A stretch of DNA of 6,297 bases from Planctomycetales bacterium (lineage in GTDB: Bacteria; Planctomycetota; Phycisphaerae; SM23-33). Location of the stretch: NCBI GenBank assembly GCA_030631125.1, contig DAOVLS010000145.1, forward strand, positions 1 through 6,297, in the 5' to 3' direction. Position 1 is the stretch's first letter, and each line of letters opens with the position of its first letter. Below, one piece after another: positions 1 through 5,899 of the stretch. The translations under genes and the position numbers were made by a program. The notes beneath the pieces are model-generated. The model worked only from the letters and a program-made list of their open reading frames with translations, was not told the DNA's origin and made no database searches.

Positions 1-270
1 CGAATCTGCCGCACACGCAAAGGTGAGCATGACTTCGGCGTACCCGCTCGAGCGCCGCTGGGCGGTGCCGCTGAAGATGACGTCCAGCATTCCCCCGCCT
101 CGGAGACTCTTGGCCGACTGCTCGCCCAGAACCCACTTGAACGCATCGACGAGGTTGCTCTTGCCGCACCCGTTCGGTCCGACAACGCATGTAACTCCGT
201 CGTGAAACTCAAAAGTGGTCTTGTTGGGAAAACTCTTGAACCCGAATAACGTCAAAGTCTTTAACTTCAT
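1..270 (-). CDS. smc: Chromosome partition protein SMC, N-terminal part (cut by window edge)
   Basis: The 90 visible codons encode the N-terminal half of the SMC ATPase head. SMC forms a coiled-coil dimer that, with ScpA and ScpB, organises and separates the chromosome in an ATP-dependent way. The protein starts [14 protein letters not shown], the usual SMC opening. It has a Walker A loop GPNGCGKS at residues 31-38, the family signature [13 protein letters not shown] at 46-58 with the R-loop arginine R57, and the following DVIFSG stretch at 63-68. The ATG at 270 is preceded by GGAAGGA about 8 nt upstream, which supports this start. The hinge, coiled coils, signature motif and Walker B lie outside the window. 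The gene sits 60 bp downstream of the FlgI-like gene on the same strand, with no obvious terminator between, so read-through from that gene is likely. RecN or another SMC-like ATPase is much less likely given the [13 protein letters not shown] match. Confidence 0.96.
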   Translation of the reverse strand, partial: MKLKTLTLFGFKSFPNKTTFEFHDGVTCVVGPNGCGKSNLVDAFKWVLGEQSAKSLRGGGMLDVIFSGTAQRRSSGYAEVMLTFACAADS

Positions 271-330
271 CAGCAGCGTCCTTCCATGGTGTTCGACCTG
301 ATAATATCAGTACCCGTCCGTAGGTTTTTA

Positions 331-2049
331 TTAATCCTCCGGCATGTCGCTCCTGCCTGCGGCGGGGATAGAAGTATAGATTCTCCGCATGGCGTCGCTG
401 CGCTGAAGGACGAATTTAGCGGGTATGTGCTCACCCTTGCAAAGCCCGTAAAGCACGCCGACGACCTGTGAGTAAGTCAATCCCAGCCCTTCGATATTTC
501 CGTCCGGTCCGCGGATCGGACGCGATCCGAGAGTCCTGATAAAATCAGTTACCCGCGGAACAACGTAAAACGGGTCGCTCTGACGCTGCGTTCCGGGAAT
601 CCTGCGATATACCATGACCTTCCTGTCGGTACGCGAGGCGTCCATCGTAACCATTTCATCTTTGGGACAGTAAAACAAAGGACGATTCAAAGGGATATTC
701 CGCCCGAACAGGACTATCTTAGGCTTGCCGGAGACCGTCGCGTAGATTGCGTAATCTCCTTCCGTCTCCACCTCGTCCACTGTGAACTGCCCCGATATGT
801 CGTACCGGCGGATTACGCGGCGCGAACCGTGCTTTAACAGCGCCTCGTAGGCCGCTACTTTCAACAGTTCGTTTTTACTCGAAAGCATCCGCTTGAGCAT
901 CGCCAGGGGCTGGGCGAACCGGCGGGCCTTGCCGAGTTCTTCCACAGCCGGTATCTGGAACGGCGAATTAGCGTGGGTTGCGATGCGGATCATCACGTCG
1001 GCAGCCAGTGTGTCGTTAAGCCTCAGACCGGTCCTGGTCGAGTAAAACGCCACCGTCGGGTCGGGCGATACGTACAGTTTGCGGATAATCGGCAGGACAT
1101 GCCTGCCGGCGGCCTCCCATGCAAGGGCGATGTCCTCGTGCCTGGCCGTCGGAAGCAGAATGTCCCGCGCGAGCCGGCGGACATATCTTTCCTCCGAGCC
1201 TGTCGGACCCGAAACATAAACGTGCATCACCAGGTGGAGAAAATGAACGTAATTGTTACGGTATGAACGGGGGATTTTCAATTCGATTATCGAGGGCGTC
1301 TTGGCAACGGCCACTTTCTGACCTTCGCCGAATCGCTGATTAATCCGGCGTTGTATCAGGCGCGAAATGCGATAATCCGCCCGGCGAAGTTCCAGTCGCA
1401 CCGGGCGGCTCTTGACCACCACTCCGCCGTTGGGAACGCGACCTGCCCGGAGCCTGGCCTGGACGCCTTCGGCGGCGCGGTCGATGAACGGATTGACAAA
1501 TACCGCGCCGCGACTGTGAGCGAGCGTCTTGGTCCGCGCCTCGCTACCGACGGACGTAATCATCGACATGTGCATCTCGGTGGTCATCAGTATCCCGCCG
1601 ACCAGGCTGAGCGTCTGCGTCCGGGGCAATGCCTCGACGCGAACGTCAAACCGCGTGCCGATCGGCGCCGCCGGAGGGATAAATCCGCTGACGACAACCA
1701 CGGCGGTATCCTTGTCGGCCAGTATCCGCGAGGGCGAAACCCGACTCATACCGGCCAGGTGGGAACCTACCTTGTATTTGCTCATCTGCTTAATCAGGTA
1801 CTTCTGCAGGTGGCTTGGGATCTCGGCTGAACCGTTGTCGCCGAGCGCGATAACCACGCCGGGTCCGCGGACAAGCATCGCGTTGCCGCCGATCAGGTCG
1901 GCATACCCGGCCACGGTCTCGGCGATCCCGGGCGGGAGGGAGGCGCGCACAGAGCGACTCACCGGCTTGATTTGATTGCTCTCGCATCCTGCAGATACGG
2001 CAAGGGCGCCGATCAGAATAATGGCTGCATGTAACCCTCTGTTTCGCAT
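331..2049 (-). CDS. FlgI-like (flagellar P-ring protein-like) lipoprotein with HEAT-like and C-terminal beta-rich regions
   Basis: This is a 572-residue predicted secreted lipoprotein. Residues 1-22 form a signal peptide (basic MRNR, hydrophobic core, then VSAGC) with the likely lipidated cysteine at C22; the lipobox is acceptable but not ideal, having S at -3. Residues about 46-165 follow FlgI: a GYADLIGGNAMLVRGPGVV segment matches the FlgI GVRxNQLxGYGLVVGL region, then an AVVVVSGFIPPAAPIGTRFDV stretch corresponds to FlgI's VTADLPPFARPGxRIDV, and LSLVGGILMTT to LQGGTLLxTP. Residues about 205-262 (VPNGGVVV to IELKIP) match the FlgI IPNGAxVE to VRLP block. After that it departs from FlgI. Residues about 285-415 are helical and HEAT-like, and 418-550 look beta-rich. 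Canonical FlgI is about 365 residues and not lipidated. A GAGG site lies 5 nt before the ATG. No flagellar gene is visible nearby, so a role other than the P ring is plausible; the true function is unknown. Confidence 0.85.
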   Translation of the reverse strand: MRNRGLHAAIILIGALAVSAGCESNQIKPVSRSVRASLPPGIAETVAGYADLIGGNAMLVRGPGVVIALGDNGSAEIPSHLQKYLIKQMSKYKVGSHLAGMSRVSPSRILADKDTAVVVVSGFIPPAAPIGTRFDVRVEALPRTQTLSLVGGILMTTEMHMSMITSVGSEARTKTLAHSRGAVFVNPFIDRAAEGVQARLRAGRVPNGGVVVKSRPVRLELRRADYRISRLIQRRINQRFGEGQKVAVAKTPSIIELKIPRSYRNNYVHFLHLVMHVYVSGPTGSEERYVRRLARDILLPTARHEDIALAWEAAGRHVLPIIRKLYVSPDPTVAFYSTRTGLRLNDTLAADVMIRIATHANSPFQIPAVEELGKARRFAQPLAMLKRMLSSKNELLKVAAYEALLKHGSRRVIRRYDISGQFTVDEVETEGDYAIYATVSGKPKIVLFGRNIPLNRPLFYCPKDEMVTMDASRTDRKVMVYRRIPGTQRQSDPFYVVPRVTDFIRTLGSRPIRGPDGNIEGLGLTYSQVVGVLYGLCKGEHIPAKFVLQRSDAMRRIYTSIPAAGRSDMPED

Positions 2050-2161
2050 GACTACCTCGATGACTCCAACAAGCCGACCGAAATAATTATCGGACCTTGC
2101 TCGACGCCCGCTTGAGCGTATGTATCGGCCCGTGAGACCCGCACTATACCAGATATAGCAG

Positions 2162-2190
2162 AATCTAGCCGCTTGCTACCGCAATGTCAA
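2162..2190 (-). promoter_or_regulatory. Sigma70-type promoter for the FlgI-like gene
   Basis: On the minus strand there is a consensus -35 TTGACA (2190-2185), a 17-nt spacer and a -10 TAGATT (2167-2162, 4 of 6 matches). Transcription would start near 2155, leaving a leader of about 105 nt before the ATG at 2049. Just downstream, TGGTATAGT (2151-2143) is an alternative extended -10 element. No experiment supports either; the match to consensus and the position in a divergent intergenic region are the evidence. Confidence 0.55.
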
Positions 2191-2244
2191 CTCGTTTCGT
2201 CGTCCCTGTGTTGCGAGAACCGGATTTTCTTTCTATTCCGGATG

Positions 2245-2253
2245 TGATATAAC
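2245..2253 (+). promoter_or_regulatory. Extended -10 promoter for the beta-sandwich protein gene
   Basis: TGATATAAC is a TGn-extended -10 element (TATAAC, 5 of 6 matches) on the plus strand. The start point would be near 2260, about 37 nt before the ATG at 2297. No good -35 is present 16-18 nt upstream (TTTTCT at 2225-2230), which is common for extended -10 promoters. Weak imperfect arms CCGGA (2220-2224) and TCCGG (2237-2241) lie just upstream. Confidence 0.4.
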
Positions 2254-2296
2254 CAAATCGTGAAACCTTCAGTTACGACCCAGGAAAGGCCCGCCC

Positions 2297-3280
2297 ATGT
2301 CCCGGCCTCGGATAGACGTCTGGTACGGAAACGAACAAACATTCGGTCGCAACGGCAATCCACAACGGTGGATCAATGTGCTTGGGCGCGCCGCCAGCCT
2401 CGACGGCATCGATTCGGTGCGTTGGGAACTGAACGGCGACGACGCGCTCGATAAGCCGCTGCCGCTTGGGCCGACGGCGTTTCGCCTTCTGGGGGAAGGC
2501 GATTTCAACATCGAGATTGACAGGAAGGCGCTGCGCGAAGGCGAGAACGCCGTCGAGATCATAGCGATTGATCGGAACGGAGTCGAGGCCAGGCGGGCCG
2601 TTACCGTGCGGTACGCGCCCACCCGGTCATGCCCGATGCCGCATTGCGTCAACTGGGGTCAGGCCAAGGCGATTAACGACGCGGCACAGGTGGTTGACGG
2701 CCTGTGGCGTCTTACCGACGGCGGAGTGCGAACGGTTGAGATCGGTTACGACCGCATCATCGCGATCGGCGACGTCGGATGGGACGACTACGAAGCGGCA
2801 GTAACCATGACCATTCATCGCCATGATGACAAACCGGCCTCTTTCGGATGGCCCAGCTTCGGTCCATTAGCGGGAGTCGTGCTGCGGTGGCAGGGTCATC
2901 ATGACTGGCACGACATCTATCCGCGGCGCGGCTGGCATCCCTTCGGTTGCATAGCCTACTACGGCGGAAGTCCGAAAGGTGACGGACATCGCCTTCGACT
3001 TACGGGCAATCGGCTCGCCCGGATCGGACACAGTGATGCCCGGGACGTGCTGGAATACGGCCTGGCATACCGGCTCAAGGCGCGTGTTCAGTCGCGTGGC
3101 GATGCAACCAGCCTCTACAGCATGAAGGTCTGGCCCGCCGGTCGGGCCGAGCCTGACGCCTGGCAACTGGAAGGGCCCGGAAGCGAAGGCGAACTCGATC
3201 ACGGATCACTGCTGCTTGTCGCCCACCATACCGACGTAACCTTCGGCGACGTTACCGTTACCGAAATCCAGCAATCATAA
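2297..3280 (+). CDS. Two-domain beta-sandwich protein: Ig-like plus ConA-like lectin/glucanase-type domain, function unknown
   Basis: The 327-residue protein has two parts. Residues about 5-107 look like an Ig/cadherin-type beta sandwich, with RWINVLGRAASLDGI leading to a VRWELNG strand and a DFNIEIDRKALREGENAVEI segment typical of such repeats. Residues about 126-325 look like a concanavalin A-like jelly roll: DGLWRLTDGG opens it, an aromatic- and histidine-rich stretch at 198-214 (WQGHHDWHDIYPRRGWH) lies in the middle, and strands LLLVAHHTDVTFGDVTVTEI close it. No catalytic pair can be assigned, so binding of a carbohydrate or other ligand is only an inference from fold. An in-frame TGA at 2261 and AGGAAAGG at 2282-2289 fix the start at 2297, so no signal peptide can be hidden upstream. 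The gene is divergent from the FlgI-like gene and converges on the TPR lipoprotein gene, 94 bp apart, so it is probably transcribed alone. Confidence 0.8.
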   Translation: MSRPRIDVWYGNEQTFGRNGNPQRWINVLGRAASLDGIDSVRWELNGDDALDKPLPLGPTAFRLLGEGDFNIEIDRKALREGENAVEIIAIDRNGVEARRAVTVRYAPTRSCPMPHCVNWGQAKAINDAAQVVDGLWRLTDGGVRTVEIGYDRIIAIGDVGWDDYEAAVTMTIHRHDDKPASFGWPSFGPLAGVVLRWQGHHDWHDIYPRRGWHPFGCIAYYGGSPKGDGHRLRLTGNRLARIGHSDARDVLEYGLAYRLKARVQSRGDATSLYSMKVWPAGRAEPDAWQLEGPGSEGELDHGSLLLVAHHTDVTFGDVTVTEIQQS

Positions 3281-3374
3281 AACTATCCCAAAACGGGTTT
3301 CAGGCGATGAATACAGGGCGCTACAACAGGATGCCGTCGAGGCGGTCTGGGTTCCGGGGCGGTTTCGCCGTAAT

Positions 3375-5657
3375 TCATCTTCGTTGCCGGCGGAGCCTTT
3401 CAAGCAGTCTCGCCGCTTCGGTGGCGTCGTACGGCTTCATAAGGTGGACGAGATTCACGTATGCCTCGGTGGCATCGATTGAATTACCACGGCGTGAAGC
3501 GTTTTCCGCCTTGGCGCGAACTTCCGAAGCCCTGGCTTTGAGAACGGCGGCGACGATTTTCACCGCGACTTCCGAACCTGCGGCGTGAATCATGGAAGTC
3601 CGGGCCTCGTCATTGGAAGAAAGAATCAACGGATCCGAACTCAATCCGATCCTGGGGTTCGGGTTATCGATCGTTGTGTCGGCCTGCCTGAAGGTCTTTC
3701 GGACTGTAATTGCATCGGTCATAACGCCGGTGGCATTTGTGATCCGAATACTTGCCCGTATTGCGCCGGACTTCTCGTAGTGGTTAATTACGTACAGCCA
3801 ATTTGCAGAAAAACTCTCAGTAATCGTGGCAGGCGCCACGGCCAATTGACGCTGAAGATGCCGCACTTGTGCCAGTTTTCGTTCAAGTTGCCGCCTGGTT
3901 ACCCTTGTGGTCCTTATGTGACCACGGTGTCGCGGGTGGTGCCGGTTCGGCGTTCGCCTCTTTTGGTGACAAGCCGGACAATTATATTTGCCGGTTCCTT
4001 TGCATCGGGCGCAGGTATGACCTTTGATTCTCCCTCTTCCCCTGCAGATGGGGCATTGTACCCTGCCCGTTCCGTGGCACTGATGGCACTGGCGGTTGAA
4101 ATCCCGCCTGAGGCGCGCCAGGTCCCGATGTGCGGCTTGCAGCATAATACTAAGCCTCGTAATCTCCGGATTGGGAATCTCACGGTAGGCTGTATAGCGA
4201 TGCGCCCGGTTCTCGCTTCGGACCAGTCCGCCGCGGACACTCAAGTCTTCCAGATTGACCGCAACGGTATAGGATGGCGGGTTGGCGATGTTTTTCGCAG
4301 ATTCAAGCCGCAGAAACTGTGGTTTTTTCGTTAATATGTCCGCGAACACACGAGACCGCAACGCCGACGATTCTACAGTTCCCCTGGCCTTTGCATCTGT
4401 AACGTTGACGCCGATCCCAAAGGAAATTCGAGAGAGGACCCGGCTCCTGGCAGCTGTTATTTTGCTGAGGTATTCCGGCTTTGAAATGTGATTGTTCGCT
4501 TCGGTGTACCAGAGCAGGGCGCTTCCCCACTGTCCCTTTCCCTGCTCCGCCACGCCCCTGATGCAATCAGCCCGAGCCAATCCTTCCCTTGCCGGAACCA
4601 TGAACGGAACGTATCCGAGCGAACGCTGGAATTCCTTTTCGGCTTCGGCGAGGTTGTTCCCTGCAAGGAGTCGATTTCCCGCCTCGCAGTGCTCAGCCGC
4701 AGCAGATCGCTTTGACATCCCAAGCACATCGCCCGCCGGACGATGGAAAGGATATATTCTCAAAGCAGCCTCGGCCTGGCGAATCGCGTCGTCCCATCGG
4801 CGCTGCTTTGCCAGACGTGCGGCTTCGGTATAAAGCCTTTCGGACTCGTCGCGCCTGGTCTGGGTCTGGGCGAGTGCCCCGGACGCCTCGTCGAAATATG
4901 GCCAAATGTTCAGTGATTCCTTCAGGGCCGCTATCGCCTCGTCCAGCCTCCCTTTGCCGGCAAGCCCGGAACCGGCGCGATACTTCGCTCTGGCCTGGCG
5001 GAGCGCATCGTCGGAACGATGCAGATTCGCCCGGCTGGGAAGATGGTTCGGGTTCAACTTGACGGCGGCACGCAGGGTTTCGGATGATTTCAGCCACTTC
5101 TTCTGCCCCTGGAGTGCCAGTGCGGAGTCATACAGGCTTTGGGTCCTGCTTTGCCTGTCTTTCTTGGCGCTACTCACCGAATCAAGCGCATCTTTGGCAT
5201 CGAGATTATCGGGATCGAGTTCCAGGGCGCGTTTTAATTCGACGATTGCCTGGTTGAGTTTTCCCTGATCGGCGTATTCAAGCGCCCGGCTGTGGCACTG
5301 TTTGGAAGCCTCTTTCTTTGCCTTCGCCAGCGATTGTTTTGCCTGGGCGGATTCCGGGTCGATTTCGAGAGTTTCGGAGAACTTGACGGCTGCCTGTTCC
5401 CACAGACCCTGATTTGCCAGAAACTTACCTTCTTCGTAGGCAGCCAGGCTTCTCGCCCGTTTTAGTTTTGCAACGAAGTCGGCTTTTTCGGCAAGGTCCG
5501 AATCGTGCTCCAGCGCCTTGCGGTAGTACCTTGCGGCCTCGGCGGGCCGATTTGCCAACATGCTTGCGTCGCCCTGTTTGATCAGTTTTTTGGCGGCACA
5601 GCCGGTGAGGCTCATCCCAATAAGGAAAAGCAGCAGGAGAAATGTGATCTTTTTCAT
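3375..5657 (-). CDS. TPR-repeat lipoprotein with a DnaJ/BSD2-type CxxC zinc module
   Basis: This is a 760-residue predicted lipoprotein. The signal peptide MKKITFLLLLFLIGMSLTGC has a clear lipobox (LTGC, C20); A21 gives no inner-membrane retention signal under the E. coli rule. Residues about 24-395 carry about eight TPR-like units, starting near 24, 71, 120, 173, 223, 272, 321 and 365. The clearest are 71-104, 121-153 (ending LKRALELDPD) and 223-257. Residues 407-500 form an unassigned domain. Residues 524-563 hold four CxxC pairs (524/527, 535/538, 549/552, 560/563); the first three are CxxCxGxG as in DnaJ. A basic, histidine-rich linker (564-586) and a short coiled coil (about 587-606) follow, then another unassigned domain (612-705) and a helical tail. 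The ATG is preceded by GGAAAGGG with a 9-nt gap. A scaffolding or envelope-assembly role is a guess from TPRs; I do not recognise a named family for the whole protein. Confidence 0.88.
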   Translation of the reverse strand: MKKITFLLLLFLIGMSLTGCAAKKLIKQGDASMLANRPAEAARYYRKALEHDSDLAEKADFVAKLKRARSLAAYEEGKFLANQGLWEQAAVKFSETLEIDPESAQAKQSLAKAKKEASKQCHSRALEYADQGKLNQAIVELKRALELDPDNLDAKDALDSVSSAKKDRQSRTQSLYDSALALQGQKKWLKSSETLRAAVKLNPNHLPSRANLHRSDDALRQARAKYRAGSGLAGKGRLDEAIAALKESLNIWPYFDEASGALAQTQTRRDESERLYTEAARLAKQRRWDDAIRQAEAALRIYPFHRPAGDVLGMSKRSAAAEHCEAGNRLLAGNNLAEAEKEFQRSLGYVPFMVPAREGLARADCIRGVAEQGKGQWGSALLWYTEANNHISKPEYLSKITAARSRVLSRISFGIGVNVTDAKARGTVESSALRSRVFADILTKKPQFLRLESAKNIANPPSYTVAVNLEDLSVRGGLVRSENRAHRYTAYREIPNPEITRLSIMLQAAHRDLARLRRDFNRQCHQCHGTGRVQCPICRGRGRIKGHTCARCKGTGKYNCPACHQKRRTPNRHHPRHRGHIRTTRVTRRQLERKLAQVRHLQRQLAVAPATITESFSANWLYVINHYEKSGAIRASIRITNATGVMTDAITVRKTFRQADTTIDNPNPRIGLSSDPLILSSNDEARTSMIHAAGSEVAVKIVAAVLKARASEVRAKAENASRRGNSIDATEAYVNLVHLMKPYDATEAARLLERLRRQRR
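3969..4088 (-). other. Four-CxxC zinc-binding module within the TPR lipoprotein
   Basis: This codes for residues 524-563. The motifs are CHQCHGTG, CPICRGRG, CARCKGTG and CPACHQKR. Starts are 11, 14 and 11 residues apart, tighter than in bacterial DnaJ (about 17, 22 and 14) and closer to the compact stand-alone zinc modules such as plant BSD2. In DnaJ, pairs 1 and 4 bind one zinc and pairs 2 and 3 bind another; all eight cysteines needed for that are here. The fourth motif has lost GxG. Confidence 0.8.
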
Positions 5658-5696
5658 GGCCTTTCACCCTTTCCTTTCCGGTGCTCGTATCTATGT

Positions 5697-5702
5697 ATTA
5701 TA
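5697..5702 (-). promoter_or_regulatory. -10 element of the TPR lipoprotein promoter
   Basis: The minus strand reads TATAAT exactly at 5702-5697, placing the start point near 5690 and giving a leader of about 33 nt before the ATG at 5657. The -35 is poor (AACATA at 17 nt, GAAACA at 19 nt), so strength or activator need cannot be judged. The gene probably has its own promoter, since a hairpin and 242 bp separate it from the upstream transporter gene. Confidence 0.5.
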
Positions 5703-5754
5703 AACGCAGCAACTCTTCCTATGTTTCACCCATATTTAAATTCAGGAAATTACC

Positions 5755-5790
5755 GGGGTTCAGGGTTTATGGGGGTTTATGGGACAAGGG
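5755..5790 (+). other. Five-run G-quadruplex motif
   Basis: The plus strand has five runs of three or more G at 5755-5758, 5763-5765, 5771-5775, 5781-5783 and 5788-5790, separated by TTCA, TTTAT, TTTAT and ACAA. This satisfies the usual G3+N1-7 pattern with one spare run. It lies in the intergenic region upstream of the TPR lipoprotein promoter, on the strand that is template for both flanking genes. Folding in the cell is not shown. Confidence 0.5.
5763..5782 (+). repeat. Tandem duplicate of a 10-mer
   Basis: GGGTTTATGG occurs twice head to tail with no mismatch (5763-5772 and 5773-5782). The repeat forms the core of the G-quadruplex motif. Its in-frame or regulatory meaning is unknown; two copies could come from a simple slippage event. 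Confidence 0.85.
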
Positions 5791-5866
5791 CAATCCTGTT
5801 CGGCACTCGGTTTACCATGGCCCGCCCCGCGACTTACCACTGCAATGTCAACACGACGCCGGAGGG

Positions 5867-5886
5867 CTGGCCACTTAAGTGGCCAG
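5867..5886 (-). terminator. Perfect 20-bp palindrome, possible terminator hairpin of the ZIP transporter gene
   Basis: CTGGCCACTTAAGTGGCCAG is a perfect palindrome that can fold to an 8-bp, mostly GC stem with a TTAA loop. It begins 13 nt after the transporter stop codon. On the minus-strand RNA it is followed by CCCUCC, not a U tract, so it is not a textbook intrinsic terminator. It could instead stabilise the 3' end of the mRNA or be a protein-binding site. Confidence 0.45.
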
Positions 5887-5899
5887 TTTCTGTTACCCG

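Noticed and set aside
298..310. CTGATA-A-TATCAG inverted repeat between the FlgI-like gene and smc
   Set aside because: The 13-bp dyad is AT-rich with a one-base centre, cannot form a stable hairpin and has no U tract. It could be an operator but the evidence is too thin.
1351..1975. Two overlapping plus-strand open frames (159 and 148 codons) opposite the FlgI-like gene
   Set aside because: Both are antisense to a well-supported gene, overlap each other and show no ribosome binding site or domain.
331..2049. Calling the FlgI-like gene flgI and the locus a flagellar operon
   Set aside because: The lipid anchor, extra length, different C-terminus and lack of flagellar neighbours make the symbol unsafe.
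3358..3369. GGCG-AAAC-CGCC hairpin just after the TPR lipoprotein stop codon
   Set aside because: The stem is only 4 bp and no U tract follows, so it is not enough to call a terminator. Nothing else stands out in the 94-bp convergent gap (3281-3374).
3585..4334. Long open frame on the plus strand (249 codons) opposite the TPR lipoprotein gene
   Set aside because: It lies entirely within the antisense of a gene with clear domains and signal peptide. Its product has no recognisable motif; it is a shadow of GC-rich coding sequence.
3375..5657. Calling the TPR lipoprotein a DnaJ co-chaperone
   Set aside because: There is no J domain or HPD motif, and the protein is predicted to be exported; only the zinc module resembles DnaJ.
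5846..5851. TTGACA on the minus strand as a -35 for the TPR lipoprotein gene
   Set aside because: The sequence at 16-18 nt spacing is GGGGCG-like, not a -10. The exact TATAAT at 5697-5702 is a better promoter candidate.
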